The notes below the pieces were generated by a model. The model had not been told where the DNA came from and ran no database searches. It saw only the letters and a list, made by a program, of their open reading frames with translations. A DNA stretch of 64,000 nucleotides, taken from NCBI RefSeq assembly GCF_017104715.1, contig NZ_JAAGPI010000033.1, forward strand, positions 1 through 64,000, given 5' to 3'. Shown piece by piece: positions 47,162 through 55,498 of this stretch; position 1 is the first letter of the stretch, and the number at the start of each line of letters is the position of its first letter. Source of the DNA: Burkholderia sp. Ac-20365 (GTDB lineage Bacteria; Pseudomonadota; Gammaproteobacteria; Burkholderiales; Burkholderiaceae). The translations under genes and the position numbers were made by a program.

Positions 47162-48448
47162 TCAGTTGAGTGCTTCGCCGGTGCGGTCGCGCAGCCAGAT
47201 CACGGGCACGAGCGACACCGCGCAGGCGGCTGCAACGTACCACGCGGGCGCGAGCGGATTGCCTGTCAGCGCGACCAGCCAGCTCGCGATGAACGGCGAG
47301 AACCCGCCGAAAAACGATGCACTCACCACATAGGTTAGCGCGATGCCCGTTGCGCGCACATGTTTCGGGAACAACTCGGGGATCATCACGAGCACAGGCA
47401 CGATCTGTCCGGCGACGAACAGCGCGAGAAAAGCGGACACCGCGCACAGCATGAACGTAGAAGGTTGCGCGGACAACCACGCGAACGCGGGATACACGGT
47501 CAGCAGCAGTGTGACACGCGATATGACGAGTACGCGCTTGCGGCTGAAACGATCGGCGAGCTTGCCAGCAATCGGCGCGGCCACGAACAGCACGAGCGAA
47601 CTGATGACACCCGACGCCACCGATGCCGTCGACGATAGATGCAGCGTGCGCACCGCATGGCTCGGCAGAAAGAACGCGGTGATGTAGACGGACACAGAGC
47701 CGCCGAGTTCGGCGAAGGTGCCGAGTATCGTCAGCTTCAGATGGGTGGTGAGCGCGGCTTTCAATGCGCCGTGACGATGCGTGCCGGCGTGCGACGCGTC
47801 GCTGAGCGTCTCTTCGAGCCGGCGACGGATCAGCATGCCGACGGGCGCCGCGACGATGCCGAGCACGAACGGAATGCGCCAGCCCCACGCGAGCACGGCG
47901 TCCTTCGGCAGCGCGACGTTGACGAGCGTCGCGACGGCCGCACCGAGCGCGAGACCGAGCGCCGTCGCCGCGAAGTTCCAGCTCGCAAAGAATGCGCGCG
48001 TCGAGTCCGACGCGTATTCGACGAGCAAGGTCGTACCGGGGCCGAACTCGCCGCCGGCCGCGAACCCCTGAATCAGCCGCGCGGCGAGCACGATGAACGG
48101 CGCAGCCATCCCGGCCACCGCGTAAGGCGGCGCGCAGGCAATCAGCGCGCAACTCAGCGCCATCAGCATGATGGTCAGCACCATTGCCTTCTTGCGGCCC
48201 GCGCGGTCCGCGTAGGCGCCGATCACGATGCCGCCCAGCGGTCGCACCACGAAGCCGACGCCGAATACGCCAATCGACAGCAAAAACTGGTTCACGGGCG
48301 ACGCGGACGGGAAGAACAGCTGCCCGATCTGGATCGCGAAGAAGCTGTAGATGGTGAAGTCGTAGAACTCCAGCGCCGTGCCGAGCGTAGTCGCGGCAAT
48401 GACCTGGGTCTTCGACAGACCGGCTTTTTCCAATGCAAGCGTTGACAC
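47162..48448 (-). CDS. MHS-type MFS transporter
   Basis: A 428-residue major-facilitator protein of the metabolite:H+ symporter group (ShiA/KgtP-like). TTLGTALEFYDFTIYSFFA and ADRAGRKKAM (loop 2-3 motif), then GFAAGGEFGPGTTLLVEY are family landmarks; about twelve membrane segments. The GTG at 48448 with AGGAG eight bases upstream is the start; the frame is open further but without a signal. It would import the substrate of the downstream amidase/RidA/DadA-like enzymes. Divergent from the XRE regulator over an operator-like inverted repeat. Confidence 0.9.
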   Translation of the reverse strand: MSTLALEKAGLSKTQVIAATTLGTALEFYDFTIYSFFAIQIGQLFFPSASPVNQFLLSIGVFGVGFVVRPLGGIVIGAYADRAGRKKAMVLTIMLMALSCALIACAPPYAVAGMAAPFIVLAARLIQGFAAGGEFGPGTTLLVEYASDSTRAFFASWNFAATALGLALGAAVATLVNVALPKDAVLAWGWRIPFVLGIVAAPVGMLIRRRLEETLSDASHAGTHRHGALKAALTTHLKLTILGTFAELGGSVSVYITAFFLPSHAVRTLHLSSTASVASGVISSLVLFVAAPIAGKLADRFSRKRVLVISRVTLLLTVYPAFAWLSAQPSTFMLCAVSAFLALFVAGQIVPVLVMIPELFPKHVRATGIALTYVVSASFFGGFSPFIASWLVALTGNPLAPAWYVAAACAVSLVPVIWLRDRTGEALN

Positions 48449-48500
48449 GTCGTGCGCTCCTGAATGGACTGCATGGGACTGGCATCGATGCGAGTTATCA

Positions 48501-48531
48501 TATACGAGAAAAAATAAATTCTCGTATACGA
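48501..48531. promoter_or_regulatory. Operator-like inverted repeat of the XRE regulator
   Basis: TATACGAGAA (48501-48510) and TTCTCGTATA (48519-48528) form a perfect inverted repeat, and the right part also contains the 10-bp palindrome TCGTATACGA (48522-48531). It lies in the divergent promoter region between the MFS and XRE genes. Confidence 0.75.
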
Positions 48532-48560
48532 CAAAACCCTCGATCATCCAGAGCAATCTC

Positions 48561-49205
48561 ATGGCCAGATCCGCTGCACGCAAGGAAGCCGAAACCGTCG
48601 ACGCTTCGTCACAGATCGATCACAAAGCGGTCGGCGCGCGGCTGCGCGACGCGCGCAAGGCACGCGGGCTGACGCTGATGCAGTTGTCGGAGCAGTCGGG
48701 CATTGCGGTATCGACGATCTCGAAGGCCGAGCGTGGCGACATCGCGCTGACCTACGACAAGTTCGCGGCGCTCGCGCATGCGCTGCAACTTGAGTTCGAT
48801 GCGATTTTCGGGCGTGCGAAGCGGGCAGCCGCGAGCCCGATCGAGCCGACCTTTACGGCCTCGGGCGCGCAGATGATCTACGACACGCCCAACTACGAAT
48901 ACGGGATGCTCGCCAACGATCTGACAGGCAAACGCATGGTGCCGATGCGCGCGCACGTGCGGGCGCGCAAGCTTTCCGATTTCCCCGATTACATCCGTCA
49001 CAGCGGCGAAGAGTTCGTGTTTCTGCTCGACGGAACGCTGGAACTGCGCTTCGAGACGGGCAAAGTGTTCCAGTTGAAGCAGGGCGATAGCCTGTACTTC
49101 GACAGCTCGGTTGGGCATGTGTATCTGAGCACGGGGAAGAAGCCCGCCGAAGTGCTCGTGTGCTGCGTGGACACCGACACGCATCGTCCCGCCGACGCCA
49201 TCTGA
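48561..49205 (+). CDS. XRE-family regulator with C-terminal cupin domain
   Basis: A 214-residue regulator. Residues 25-80 are an XRE helix-turn-helix (RLRDARKARGLTLMQLSEQS, then VSTISKAERG), and residues 130-205 a small cupin barrel (HSGEEFVFLLDGTLELRF, GDSLYFDSSVGHVYLS). Such proteins (PuuR/SutR type) sense a metabolite with the cupin and repress adjacent catabolic operons. It is divergent from the MFS-amidase-RidA-DadA row and likely binds the inverted repeat just upstream. ATG at 48561. Confidence 0.9.
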   Translation: MARSAARKEAETVDASSQIDHKAVGARLRDARKARGLTLMQLSEQSGIAVSTISKAERGDIALTYDKFAALAHALQLEFDAIFGRAKRAAASPIEPTFTASGAQMIYDTPNYEYGMLANDLTGKRMVPMRAHVRARKLSDFPDYIRHSGEEFVFLLDGTLELRFETGKVFQLKQGDSLYFDSSVGHVYLSTGKKPAEVLVCCVDTDTHRPADAI

Positions 49206-49264
49206 GCGCATCGCCCGACGCGGGTAACATGGCGGCTTGAGCGATCGGCAGCGAGGGCGTCGTC

Positions 49265-49654
49265 ATGAGCGGGAGCGATCTTGCAGCGGTTTATCGAGGC
49301 TATATCGACTGCCTGAACCGGCAGGACTGGGCGACGCTCGGACAGTTCGTCGGCGATGACGTGACGTATAACGACGAGAAGATCGGCGTGTCGGGTTATC
49401 GCGCGATGCTGGAGCGCGACTTTCGCGAGATTCCCGATTTGCGCTTCGAGATCGCGTTACTCGTTGCCGGGCCGTCGATGATCGCCAGCCGTTTGCAATT
49501 CAACTGCTCGCCGAAAGGCACGTTTCTTGGCCTGCCCGTCAATGGCAGGAAGGTCGCGTTCACCGAAAATGTGTTCTACGCGTTTCGCGACGGGAAGATC
49601 GATCAGGTGTGGTCGGTGATCGACAAGGCGGCCATCGAGGCTCAACTCGCGTAG
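49265..49654 (+). CDS. SnoaL-like ester cyclase family protein
   Basis: A 129-residue SnoaL/NTF2-like fold protein. AAVYRGYIDCLNRQDWATL, then DDVTYNDEKIGVSGYRAMLERDFREIPDLRFEI and NVFYAFRDGKIDQVWSVIDKAAIE follow the ester-cyclase subgroup pattern. Function in the cell unknown. Small single-domain soluble protein; 25 bases before the next gene on the same strand. Confidence 0.88.
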   Translation: MSGSDLAAVYRGYIDCLNRQDWATLGQFVGDDVTYNDEKIGVSGYRAMLERDFREIPDLRFEIALLVAGPSMIASRLQFNCSPKGTFLGLPVNGRKVAFTENVFYAFRDGKIDQVWSVIDKAAIEAQLA

Positions 49655-49679
49655 CGCTCACGTCACTCAAGGAGATTTC

Positions 49680-50600
49680 ATGTTGCGGTCGCCTCGTCCC
49701 GTGCGCGGGTTCCTGCAGATATTGATGATCGGCGCGCTCGCGCAGCTATATGGTTGCGCGTCGAGCAGCCCGGCAGCGGATACCTCGCCCATCGCGTTGA
49801 ATGGCGTGCGGCCCAACGGCGTCGCCGTCGATACGAACGGCGCAATCTATCTGACCGACGACGCGAAGAGCAATGTGCTCAGATCGTCCGATGGACGTGC
49901 GTTCGCGCCGTACGCGGCGATTGCCCAGCAATCCGGGCAGGGCATCAGCCTGAGCCAGTTGAGCTTCGACAATGACGGAAATCTGCTCGTCGTCCGTTTC
50001 GGATTCGGCAGCGCCAGCGCGGTTTTCGCCGTCAAGAGCGCCGAGGGTGCAACGATGCTATCCGGGCCGAATCCCGCGCGCCGCAGGCTTGGCATTGCGG
50101 CGATCGGCGCGCATCAGGCGCTGTCGACGTGGTTCGTCAAGGAAGGCAGCGCGCCCGCGTCGGGCGGCGTGAGTCTGCTGACCTACGACACAAGCGCGGG
50201 GCGTGCGACGGAACGCGATCTGATCACAGGCATGGGCAAGCCGGTGGGCGTCGTCGTATCGGGCGATACGGTGTTCGTGTCGGATCAGGCGCGCAGTGTG
50301 ATCGTGCGCGCGTCGCTGGCAAGCTTGATGGCGGCTGCGCAACCCGTCACTGTTGGCGACACGTTCGCGAAGATCGAGAACCCCGATCTGATGGTGGGAG
50401 ATGGGCGGGGTGCGCTCTATACGCACTGCAAGAGCACGTCGGTGTGCAAGATATCGTCCGATGGCAGCGTGAACGAAATCGCCACCGACTTTCATGACGC
50501 GCGCGGCGTCGCAGTGGATTCAGCACGACACCGGGTATATGTAGTTGATCGCGCAGCGGCGGGTGGAACCAGCTATATGCGGATTCTGCCGCTGCACTGA
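49680..50600 (+). CDS. Beta-propeller (NHL/SMP-30-like) lipoprotein
   Basis: A 306-residue lipoprotein: signal with lipobox ALAQLYGC (Cys26), then repeats of the type RPNGVAVDTNGAIYLTDDAKSNVLR and ARGVAVDSARHRVYVVDR, the four-strand blades of a six-bladed propeller. The fold often binds ligands or sugars lactones; no catalytic residues were identified. AAGGAGA precedes the ATG. Function unknown. Confidence 0.8.
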   Translation: MLRSPRPVRGFLQILMIGALAQLYGCASSSPAADTSPIALNGVRPNGVAVDTNGAIYLTDDAKSNVLRSSDGRAFAPYAAIAQQSGQGISLSQLSFDNDGNLLVVRFGFGSASAVFAVKSAEGATMLSGPNPARRRLGIAAIGAHQALSTWFVKEGSAPASGGVSLLTYDTSAGRATERDLITGMGKPVGVVVSGDTVFVSDQARSVIVRASLASLMAAAQPVTVGDTFAKIENPDLMVGDGRGALYTHCKSTSVCKISSDGSVNEIATDFHDARGVAVDSARHRVYVVDRAAAGGTSYMRILPLH

Positions 50601-50620
50601 GTTGGCGTTTTCCGCGCGAA

Positions 50621-51046
50621 TTACGCGTCGACGCCGATAATCACGCTCGACGCCTTGAAGATCGCCGTAGCAGCCGAGCCGCTCGACAGCCCGAGGCGAT
50701 CGACGCTCTCATTCGTGATGATGGCCGCGATCTCCGCACCGCTTGCGGCCGCAACGATCACTTCGCTGTTCACGGCGCCCTTGGTGACAGCCGTGACCGT
50801 GCCCGCGACGCGGTTGCGCGCCGATACCTTGTCTGTCGCATCGACCATCACGATCACCGACGACGCCTTCACCAGCGCGAAAGCCGGCTTGCCCGCCGCG
50901 AGGCCGAGCGAGGTTGCGCTGCCGTGTGTGATGACCGCAACGATATCGAGCCCGTCCTGCGTGCGCAGCGTGACTTCGTCATTGACGGCGCCCGTCTTGA
51001 CTTCGGTGATCTGGCCGTTGAAATGATTGCGCGCGCTGGTTCGCAT
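50621..51046 (-). CDS. Di-Mop (molbindin) molybdate-binding protein
   Basis: A 141-residue protein of two tandem Mop/TOBE domains: residues 5-70 (HFNGQITEVKTGAVNDEVTL ... AFALVKASSVIVMVD) and 75-141 (VAGTVTAVTKGAVNSEVIV ... TAIFKASSVIIGVD). Molbindins store molybdate as oligomers and buffer its supply to molybdoenzymes. ATG at 51046 with AAGGAG ten bases upstream; the frame open to 51139 has no better start. A ModE-like box stands in the divergent promoter region. Confidence 0.9.
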   Translation of the reverse strand: MRTSARNHFNGQITEVKTGAVNDEVTLRTQDGLDIVAVITHGSATSLGLAAGKPAFALVKASSVIVMVDATDKVSARNRVAGTVTAVTKGAVNSEVIVAAASGAEIAAIITNESVDRLGLSSGSAATAIFKASSVIIGVDA

Positions 51047-51204
51047 GATGTTGTTTCTCCTTGAATGGGGCCGCGTTCGTGCTGCGAAACCCGTGGTGTT
51101 GAATCGAACCCGCAGTTTAGCGTTTATACCTATTTTCAACCGCCCGTGTTTACGCGGTGTGTAAGCCGCTATATCGCGCGATCTGGGCTAACCGATTCCA
51201 AACG

Positions 51205-51239
51205 CGTTATATTTACGGCGACATATCGATGACATAACG
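51205..51239. promoter_or_regulatory. ModE-like box
   Basis: CGTTATAT (51205-51212), eight bases, then ACATATCG (51221-51228) matches the E. coli modA ModE operator arrangement (CGTTATAT-N8-ACATAACG) at all but one base; a further ACATAACG follows at 51232-51239. It lies between the molbindin gene and the divergent M24 gene. Confidence 0.6.
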
Positions 51240-51251
51240 GGGAACAGCAAC

Positions 51252-51911
51252 TTGAATTCGACACGTAAAGAAGCCGTCGGCGAAGCCTATTCACTGGACG
51301 CGATGCAGCACGCGAGCGCGATGACGTGGAAAGCCGTCGATGCCATCGCCGCCGAAGTCCGGCCGGGCATGCTGGAATCACAGGCGAATGCGCTGGCGCT
51401 GCGCATCCTGAAGGATCTCGGGATGGACCGGATCTGGCATCCCGTGCTGGTGCGCTTCGGCGAGAACACGCTGCGCACGTTCAAGCAACGTTCGAACGGC
51501 GACCCGGTGCTGGAGGACAACGACATTTTCTTCGTCGACCTGGGCGCTGTGTGGACAAAGCATGAAGGCGACGCGGGCGCGACCTTCGTCTGCGGCGACG
51601 ATCCGGACATGCATGCGTGCGCGCAGGCGGTCCGCACGATTTACGACGAAGTCGAGCAGCACTGGCGCGCGACGGGCTGCGCGGGCGTCGATCTGTACGT
51701 GTATGCCGCACAGCGGGCCAATGCGCACGGCTTTCGCCTGAACGTCGACATCAAGGGACATCGCGTGAGCGACTTTCCGCACGCGATCTACAAGGCCGGA
51801 GACCTCGGCGATTTCGACGCGACACCCGCCGCCGGCCTGTGGATCCTGGAAATTCAGATCGCGCATCCGACGCGCCCGTTCGGCGCGTTCTACGAAGACC
51901 TGCTGGTCTGA
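51252..51911 (+). CDS. M24-family metallopeptidase-like protein
   Basis: A 219-residue pita-bread-fold protein of the M24 (methionine aminopeptidase/creatinase) family without the N-terminal domain of prolidases. The likely metal ligands are present: FFVDLGAVW (Asp), HEGDAGATF (Asp), IKGHRVSDFPH (His) and WILEIQI (Glu). It starts with TTG at 51252, supported by GGGGAA nine bases upstream; the first ATG (51303) would cut the start of the fold. The gene ends six bases before a LysR gene. It may be a peptidase, or a non-peptidase creatinase-type hydrolase. Confidence 0.78.
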   Translation: MNSTRKEAVGEAYSLDAMQHASAMTWKAVDAIAAEVRPGMLESQANALALRILKDLGMDRIWHPVLVRFGENTLRTFKQRSNGDPVLEDNDIFFVDLGAVWTKHEGDAGATFVCGDDPDMHACAQAVRTIYDEVEQHWRATGCAGVDLYVYAAQRANAHGFRLNVDIKGHRVSDFPHAIYKAGDLGDFDATPAAGLWILEIQIAHPTRPFGAFYEDLLV

Positions 51912-51917
51912 TCGCGC

Positions 51918-52835
51918 ATGTTCATCCGCCAGCTCGAGTACCTCGTCACGTTGGCGCGGGAAAAGCACTTCGCGCGTGCCGCCGATGCCTGCCATGTCTC
52001 GCAGCCGGCGTTGTCGTCGGCTATTCGTGCGCTCGAATCGGAACTCGGGCTGACTATCGTCAATCGCGGGCGGCGTTTCGTCGGCTTCACAGAAGACGGC
52101 GAGCGCGTGCTCGGCTGGGCGCGGCAAACGCTGGCGACGTTGCAGAACATGCGCCAGGACGCGTTCGCCGCGCAGGACCGGCTGGTTGGCAAGCTGCGCG
52201 TCGGCGCGATACCGACCGTGATTCCCGTCGCGTCGCGCGTGCTTGCGCCGTGTCTGCTCGAACATCCGGATATCCGGTACGACGTGCATTCGCTCAGCTC
52301 CGAAGCGATACACCGGCAACTCGACGAGCTTGAACTCGATATCGGTCTCACGTATCTGGACTCGGGCGTGCAGGCAGGCTTTGCCGTGCTGCCGCTCTAC
52401 CGCGAGCGCTCGATTCTGCTTTCGCCGCCAGCCGATCACGCCGAACTCGTGGAAGGCGCATGCAGCTGGCGCGAACTCTCTGGCCAGCCACTCGGCCTGC
52501 TGCCCCTGGCGATGCAGAACCGGCAGGTGATCAATGCCGCCTTCCGGCGCGAGCAGGTTCAGCCGGAAGTGCTGATCGAATGCGACTCGCTGCTCGCGTT
52601 GTACGGGCATGTGTTGCACGCGGGCATGTCCAGTATCTTTCCGCACAGCCTGTTGAGCGTGCTGCCTGCCGGCGACGGCGTGCGCCGCGCGTTGCTGATG
52701 CCTGAACTGACGCGTGAAATCGGTCTGGTCGCGCGCAATCGCGAGGCCATGCAACCGCTCGTCGCCGCATTCTGGCGCTGCGCCGAAGGCTTGCGTTTGC
52801 AGGACGAATTCGACGCGCTGCTTCCCGTCAACTGA
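51918..52835 (+). CDS. LysR-family transcriptional regulator
   Basis: A 305-residue LysR protein. HTH at residues 5-60: LEYLVTLAREKHFARAADAC, then SQPALSSAIRALESELG. The effector domain follows from about 90 (LRVGAIPTVIP). The formate dehydrogenase gene starts 191 bases downstream on the same strand; LysR genes next to NAD-formate dehydrogenases are common in Burkholderia, so it may control it. That link is inference. Confidence 0.92.
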   Translation: MFIRQLEYLVTLAREKHFARAADACHVSQPALSSAIRALESELGLTIVNRGRRFVGFTEDGERVLGWARQTLATLQNMRQDAFAAQDRLVGKLRVGAIPTVIPVASRVLAPCLLEHPDIRYDVHSLSSEAIHRQLDELELDIGLTYLDSGVQAGFAVLPLYRERSILLSPPADHAELVEGACSWRELSGQPLGLLPLAMQNRQVINAAFRREQVQPEVLIECDSLLALYGHVLHAGMSSIFPHSLLSVLPAGDGVRRALLMPELTREIGLVARNREAMQPLVAAFWRCAEGLRLQDEFDALLPVN

Positions 52836-53026
52836 ACCGCTTCGACGACTCGACGCGGATCGTACGCACTTCCTGATAAGCGACGCTTATCAAACCATTC
52901 GTCCAAACGATTGGACGCTGCTCATCGCGCCATAGACACTGCTTCACATCGTATGTGATGTATCACGTCGATATGTCGATAGAGCGCCGGCATGAAAATG
53001 CGCTCGACCAGACTGGAGCGAGACGA

Positions 53027-54229
53027 ATGGCTAAGGTTCTTTGTGTGCTGTATGACGACCCCGTCAATGGAATGCCGAAACAGTACGCCCGCGATGACGT
53101 ACCTGAAATCACGCACTATCACGATGGTCAGACGGCGCCCACGCCGAAAGCAATCGACTTCACGCCGGGCGAACTGCTCGGCAGCGTATCGGGCGAACTG
53201 GGTCTGCGTAAATATCTCGAGTCGCAAGGTCATACGCTGGTCGTGACGTCGGACAAGGACGGTCCGAACTCGACGTTCGAGCGCGAACTCGCCGACGCTG
53301 AAGTCGTGATCTCGTAACCGTTCTGGCCTGCGTATCTGACGGCCGAACGCATCGCGAAGGCACCGAAGCTCAAGCTCGCGTTGACGGCGGGTATCGGCTC
53401 CGATCACGTCGATCTGCAGGCCGCCATCGAGCGCAAGATCACGGTTGCCGAAGTGACGTATTGCAACAGCATCAGCGTGGCCGAGCATGTCGTGATGATG
53501 ATTCTCGGGCTGGTGCGCAACTATCTGCCGTCGCATGAATGGGTGAAGAAGGGCGGCTGGAATATCGCCGATTGCGTCGAGCGCGCCTACGATCTCGAAG
53601 CGATGAATGTTGGCACAGTGGCCGCGGGCCGGATCGGTGCGGCTGTGCTGCGCAGACTCAAGCCGTTCGACGTGAAGCTGCACTACACGGACCGTCACCG
53701 TCTGCCGCTCGATGTCGAAAAAGAACTCGGCGCGACGTGGCACCCGAACGTCGAATCGATGGCCAAGGTTTGTGACGTCGTGACGATTAACTGTCCGCTG
53801 CACCCCGAAACGGAAAACCTCTTCAACGAACAGCTGATCGCGAAGATGAAGCGCGGCGCGTATATCGTGAATACGGCACGCGGCAAGATCGTCGATCGCG
53901 ACGCAATTGTTCGCGCACTCGAATCGGGTCAACTGGCGGGCTATGCAGGTGACGTGTGGTTCCCGCAGCCGGCGCCGCGCGATCATCCGTGGCGCACGAT
54001 GCCGCACAACGGCATGACGCCGCATATCTCGGGTACGACGCTGTCGGCGCAGGCGCGCTATGCGGCCGGTACGCGCGAGATTCTCGAATGCTGGTTCGAG
54101 AAGCGGCAGATCCGGGACGAGTATCTGATCGTCGATGGCGGCAAGCTGGCGGGCGTCGGCGCACATTCGTATAGCGCGGGCAATGCGACGTCAGGATCGG
54201 AAGAGGCGGCGCGGTTCAAGGCAGCGTAA
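53027..54229 (+). pseudogene. NAD-dependent formate dehydrogenase with in-frame stop codon
   Basis: A 401-codon gene that would encode the metal-free formate dehydrogenase (formate to CO2), as long as the Pseudomonas sp. 101 enzyme. The whole frame reads through except for TAA at 53315-53317 (codon 97). Homologues have Gln there (VISQPFWPAYL), so CAA to TAA, one base, explains it. The stop falls just before the catalytic Pro-Phe pair. All else is intact: TYCNSISVAEH (Asn), VAAGRIG Rossmann loop, LHYTDRHRLP with Asp222 (NAD preference), NTARGK (Arg) and HISGTT (His333). ATG at 53027 with GGAG upstream. As read, only a 96-residue fragment is made. Confidence 0.93.
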
Positions 54230-54237
54230 TTGGAGTG

Positions 54238-54272
54238 GCATTGAAGGGCACCTGAGTGGTGGCCTTCAATGC
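54238..54272 (+). terminator. Stem-loop behind the formate dehydrogenase
   Basis: GCATTGAAGG (54238-54247) pairs perfectly with CCTTCAATGC (54263-54272). It starts nine bases after the stop codon; no T tract. Confidence 0.5.
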
Positions 54273-54330
54273 GATAGGTATGCGTACAACCGGTGGCGTG
54301 TCTCGAACCAGGGCCGCCACCGTTATCGAA

Positions 54331-54654
54331 TCAGCCGGCCTTGCGCTCGTAGGCTCTAATGGGTTCAAGCCACTCGATGCGTCGCTCGGACTTCAACATA
54401 TCCGCGAGCTTGTCCTCGTAGTCGAGCCGATAGTCCTTCTTCAAATGATGGTTCACGAAGTATTCCGCGCTGCAGGCCCAGGTTTCATAGAGCACCAGGG
54501 TATCGGGATCTTCCGTCGATCGATTGAGCCACGTGTTCACAAAATCGGGTTCATGAGACATCGCGTCGAGCACCTTCACGAGACTCGAATAGAGTTCATC
54601 GCGTGCTTCAGGTTTGCCGGGCAGGCGAACCACAAAAGATATCGTTTCAGGCAT
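54331..54654 (-). CDS. Antibiotic-biosynthesis-monooxygenase (ABM) family protein
   Basis: A 107-residue ABM-domain (dimeric ferredoxin-like fold) protein. The ISFVVRLPGKPEARDELYSSL start, HEPDFVNTWLNRSTEDPDTLVLYETW and HHLKKDYRLDYEDKLADML follow the YgiN/ABM pattern, the last with conserved His residues. YgiN-type members act on quinols. ATG at 54654 has GGGGAG eight bases upstream. It is divergent from a TetR gene, its probable regulator. Confidence 0.9.
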   Translation of the reverse strand: MPETISFVVRLPGKPEARDELYSSLVKVLDAMSHEPDFVNTWLNRSTEDPDTLVLYETWACSAEYFVNHHLKKDYRLDYEDKLADMLKSERRIEWLEPIRAYERKAG

Positions 54655-54821
54655 GGTGATGCTCCCCGGTGATGGAAAGAGAAGTAGTCGATGAAGCAAA
54701 TTATGGACTGACCGGTTTTGAATGCCGTTCGAAGATTCCGATGGAAATATTCGATCGCATCGAACGAGATAGCGCATCTCTTACGCGACAATGGACGAGC
54801 AGATTTAGGGACCATCCGGTC

Positions 54822-54827
54822 TACAAT
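54822..54827 (+). promoter_or_regulatory. Putative -10 box of the TetR gene
   Basis: TACAAT lies 24 bases before the TetR start. A small inverted repeat GACCATCCGGTC (54810-54821) immediately precedes it and could be an operator. Weak evidence. Confidence 0.35.
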
Positions 54828-54850
54828 ATCCGCTGACAAAGGGAATTGAC

Positions 54851-55495
54851 ATGGCGCGTCCACGCGAATTCGACGAAGACTACGTTATCGGGCAGGCCCT
54901 GCATGTATTCTGGGAAAAGGGCTACGACTCGACTTCGCTAGCCGATCTCCAGCAAGTGACGGGACTCACGAAATCCAGTTTGTACAAGGCATTCGAGAGC
55001 AAGGAAGGCTTGTTCCGGCGAGTCGTCGAGCGCTACCACCGCGACTATCTGGGTTTTCGCGTGCATGCGCTTGCGCAACCAACGCCGAAGCGGGTTGCGC
55101 AAGCGTTACTCGATGGCATGGTCGAGCTTCATACGGGCAAAAACACGCCGCCCGGTTGTCTCGTGACATTGGCGGCACTCGCATGCAGCGCGGATGCACG
55201 GCCGCTTGGCGACGAACTGTCGGAAAGCCGCAGTGATTTCGAGCGCCGTCTACGCGCCCGTTTCGAAACATTGAAAGATGCCGGTCCGCTACCGGCAGGC
55301 ATGACGAACCACGATGCGGCCGCTTTCGTGTCCACGCTGATTCAGGGTCTCGCCGTGCAGGGGAGAGGCGGCGCGACGCGGCGCCAGCTTCGTCAACTGG
55401 TGGCAGCCGTGCTGAACAGCTGGCCAGACAATGAACCCGGCGCGCCGAAGCGCGCCGTTGCACGGGCTAAAAGCGCTAACCGGCACCGGGATTGA
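54851..55495 (+). CDS. TetR/AcrR-family transcriptional regulator
   Basis: A 214-residue TetR regulator. HTH region MARPREFDEDYVIGQALHVF, then STSLADLQQVTGLTKSSLYKAFESKEGLF (residues 1-55) is of the AcrR/YxaF type. It is divergent from the ABM monooxygenase over 196 bases, the usual arrangement for a repressor of an oxidative-stress or quinone-detoxifying enzyme. Its stop is three bases from the convergent encapsulin stop. Confidence 0.92.
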   Translation: MARPREFDEDYVIGQALHVFWEKGYDSTSLADLQQVTGLTKSSLYKAFESKEGLFRRVVERYHRDYLGFRVHALAQPTPKRVAQALLDGMVELHTGKNTPPGCLVTLAALACSADARPLGDELSESRSDFERRLRARFETLKDAGPLPAGMTNHDAAAFVSTLIQGLAVQGRGGATRRQLRQLVAAVLNSWPDNEPGAPKRAVARAKSANRHRD

Positions 55496-55498
55496 CGC

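Noticed and set aside
53381..54229. Separate shorter dehydrogenase starting at the ATG at 53381
   Set aside because: It is in the same frame as the first part, begins in the middle of the catalytic domain, has no ribosome site, and is explained better by the stop codon at 53315.
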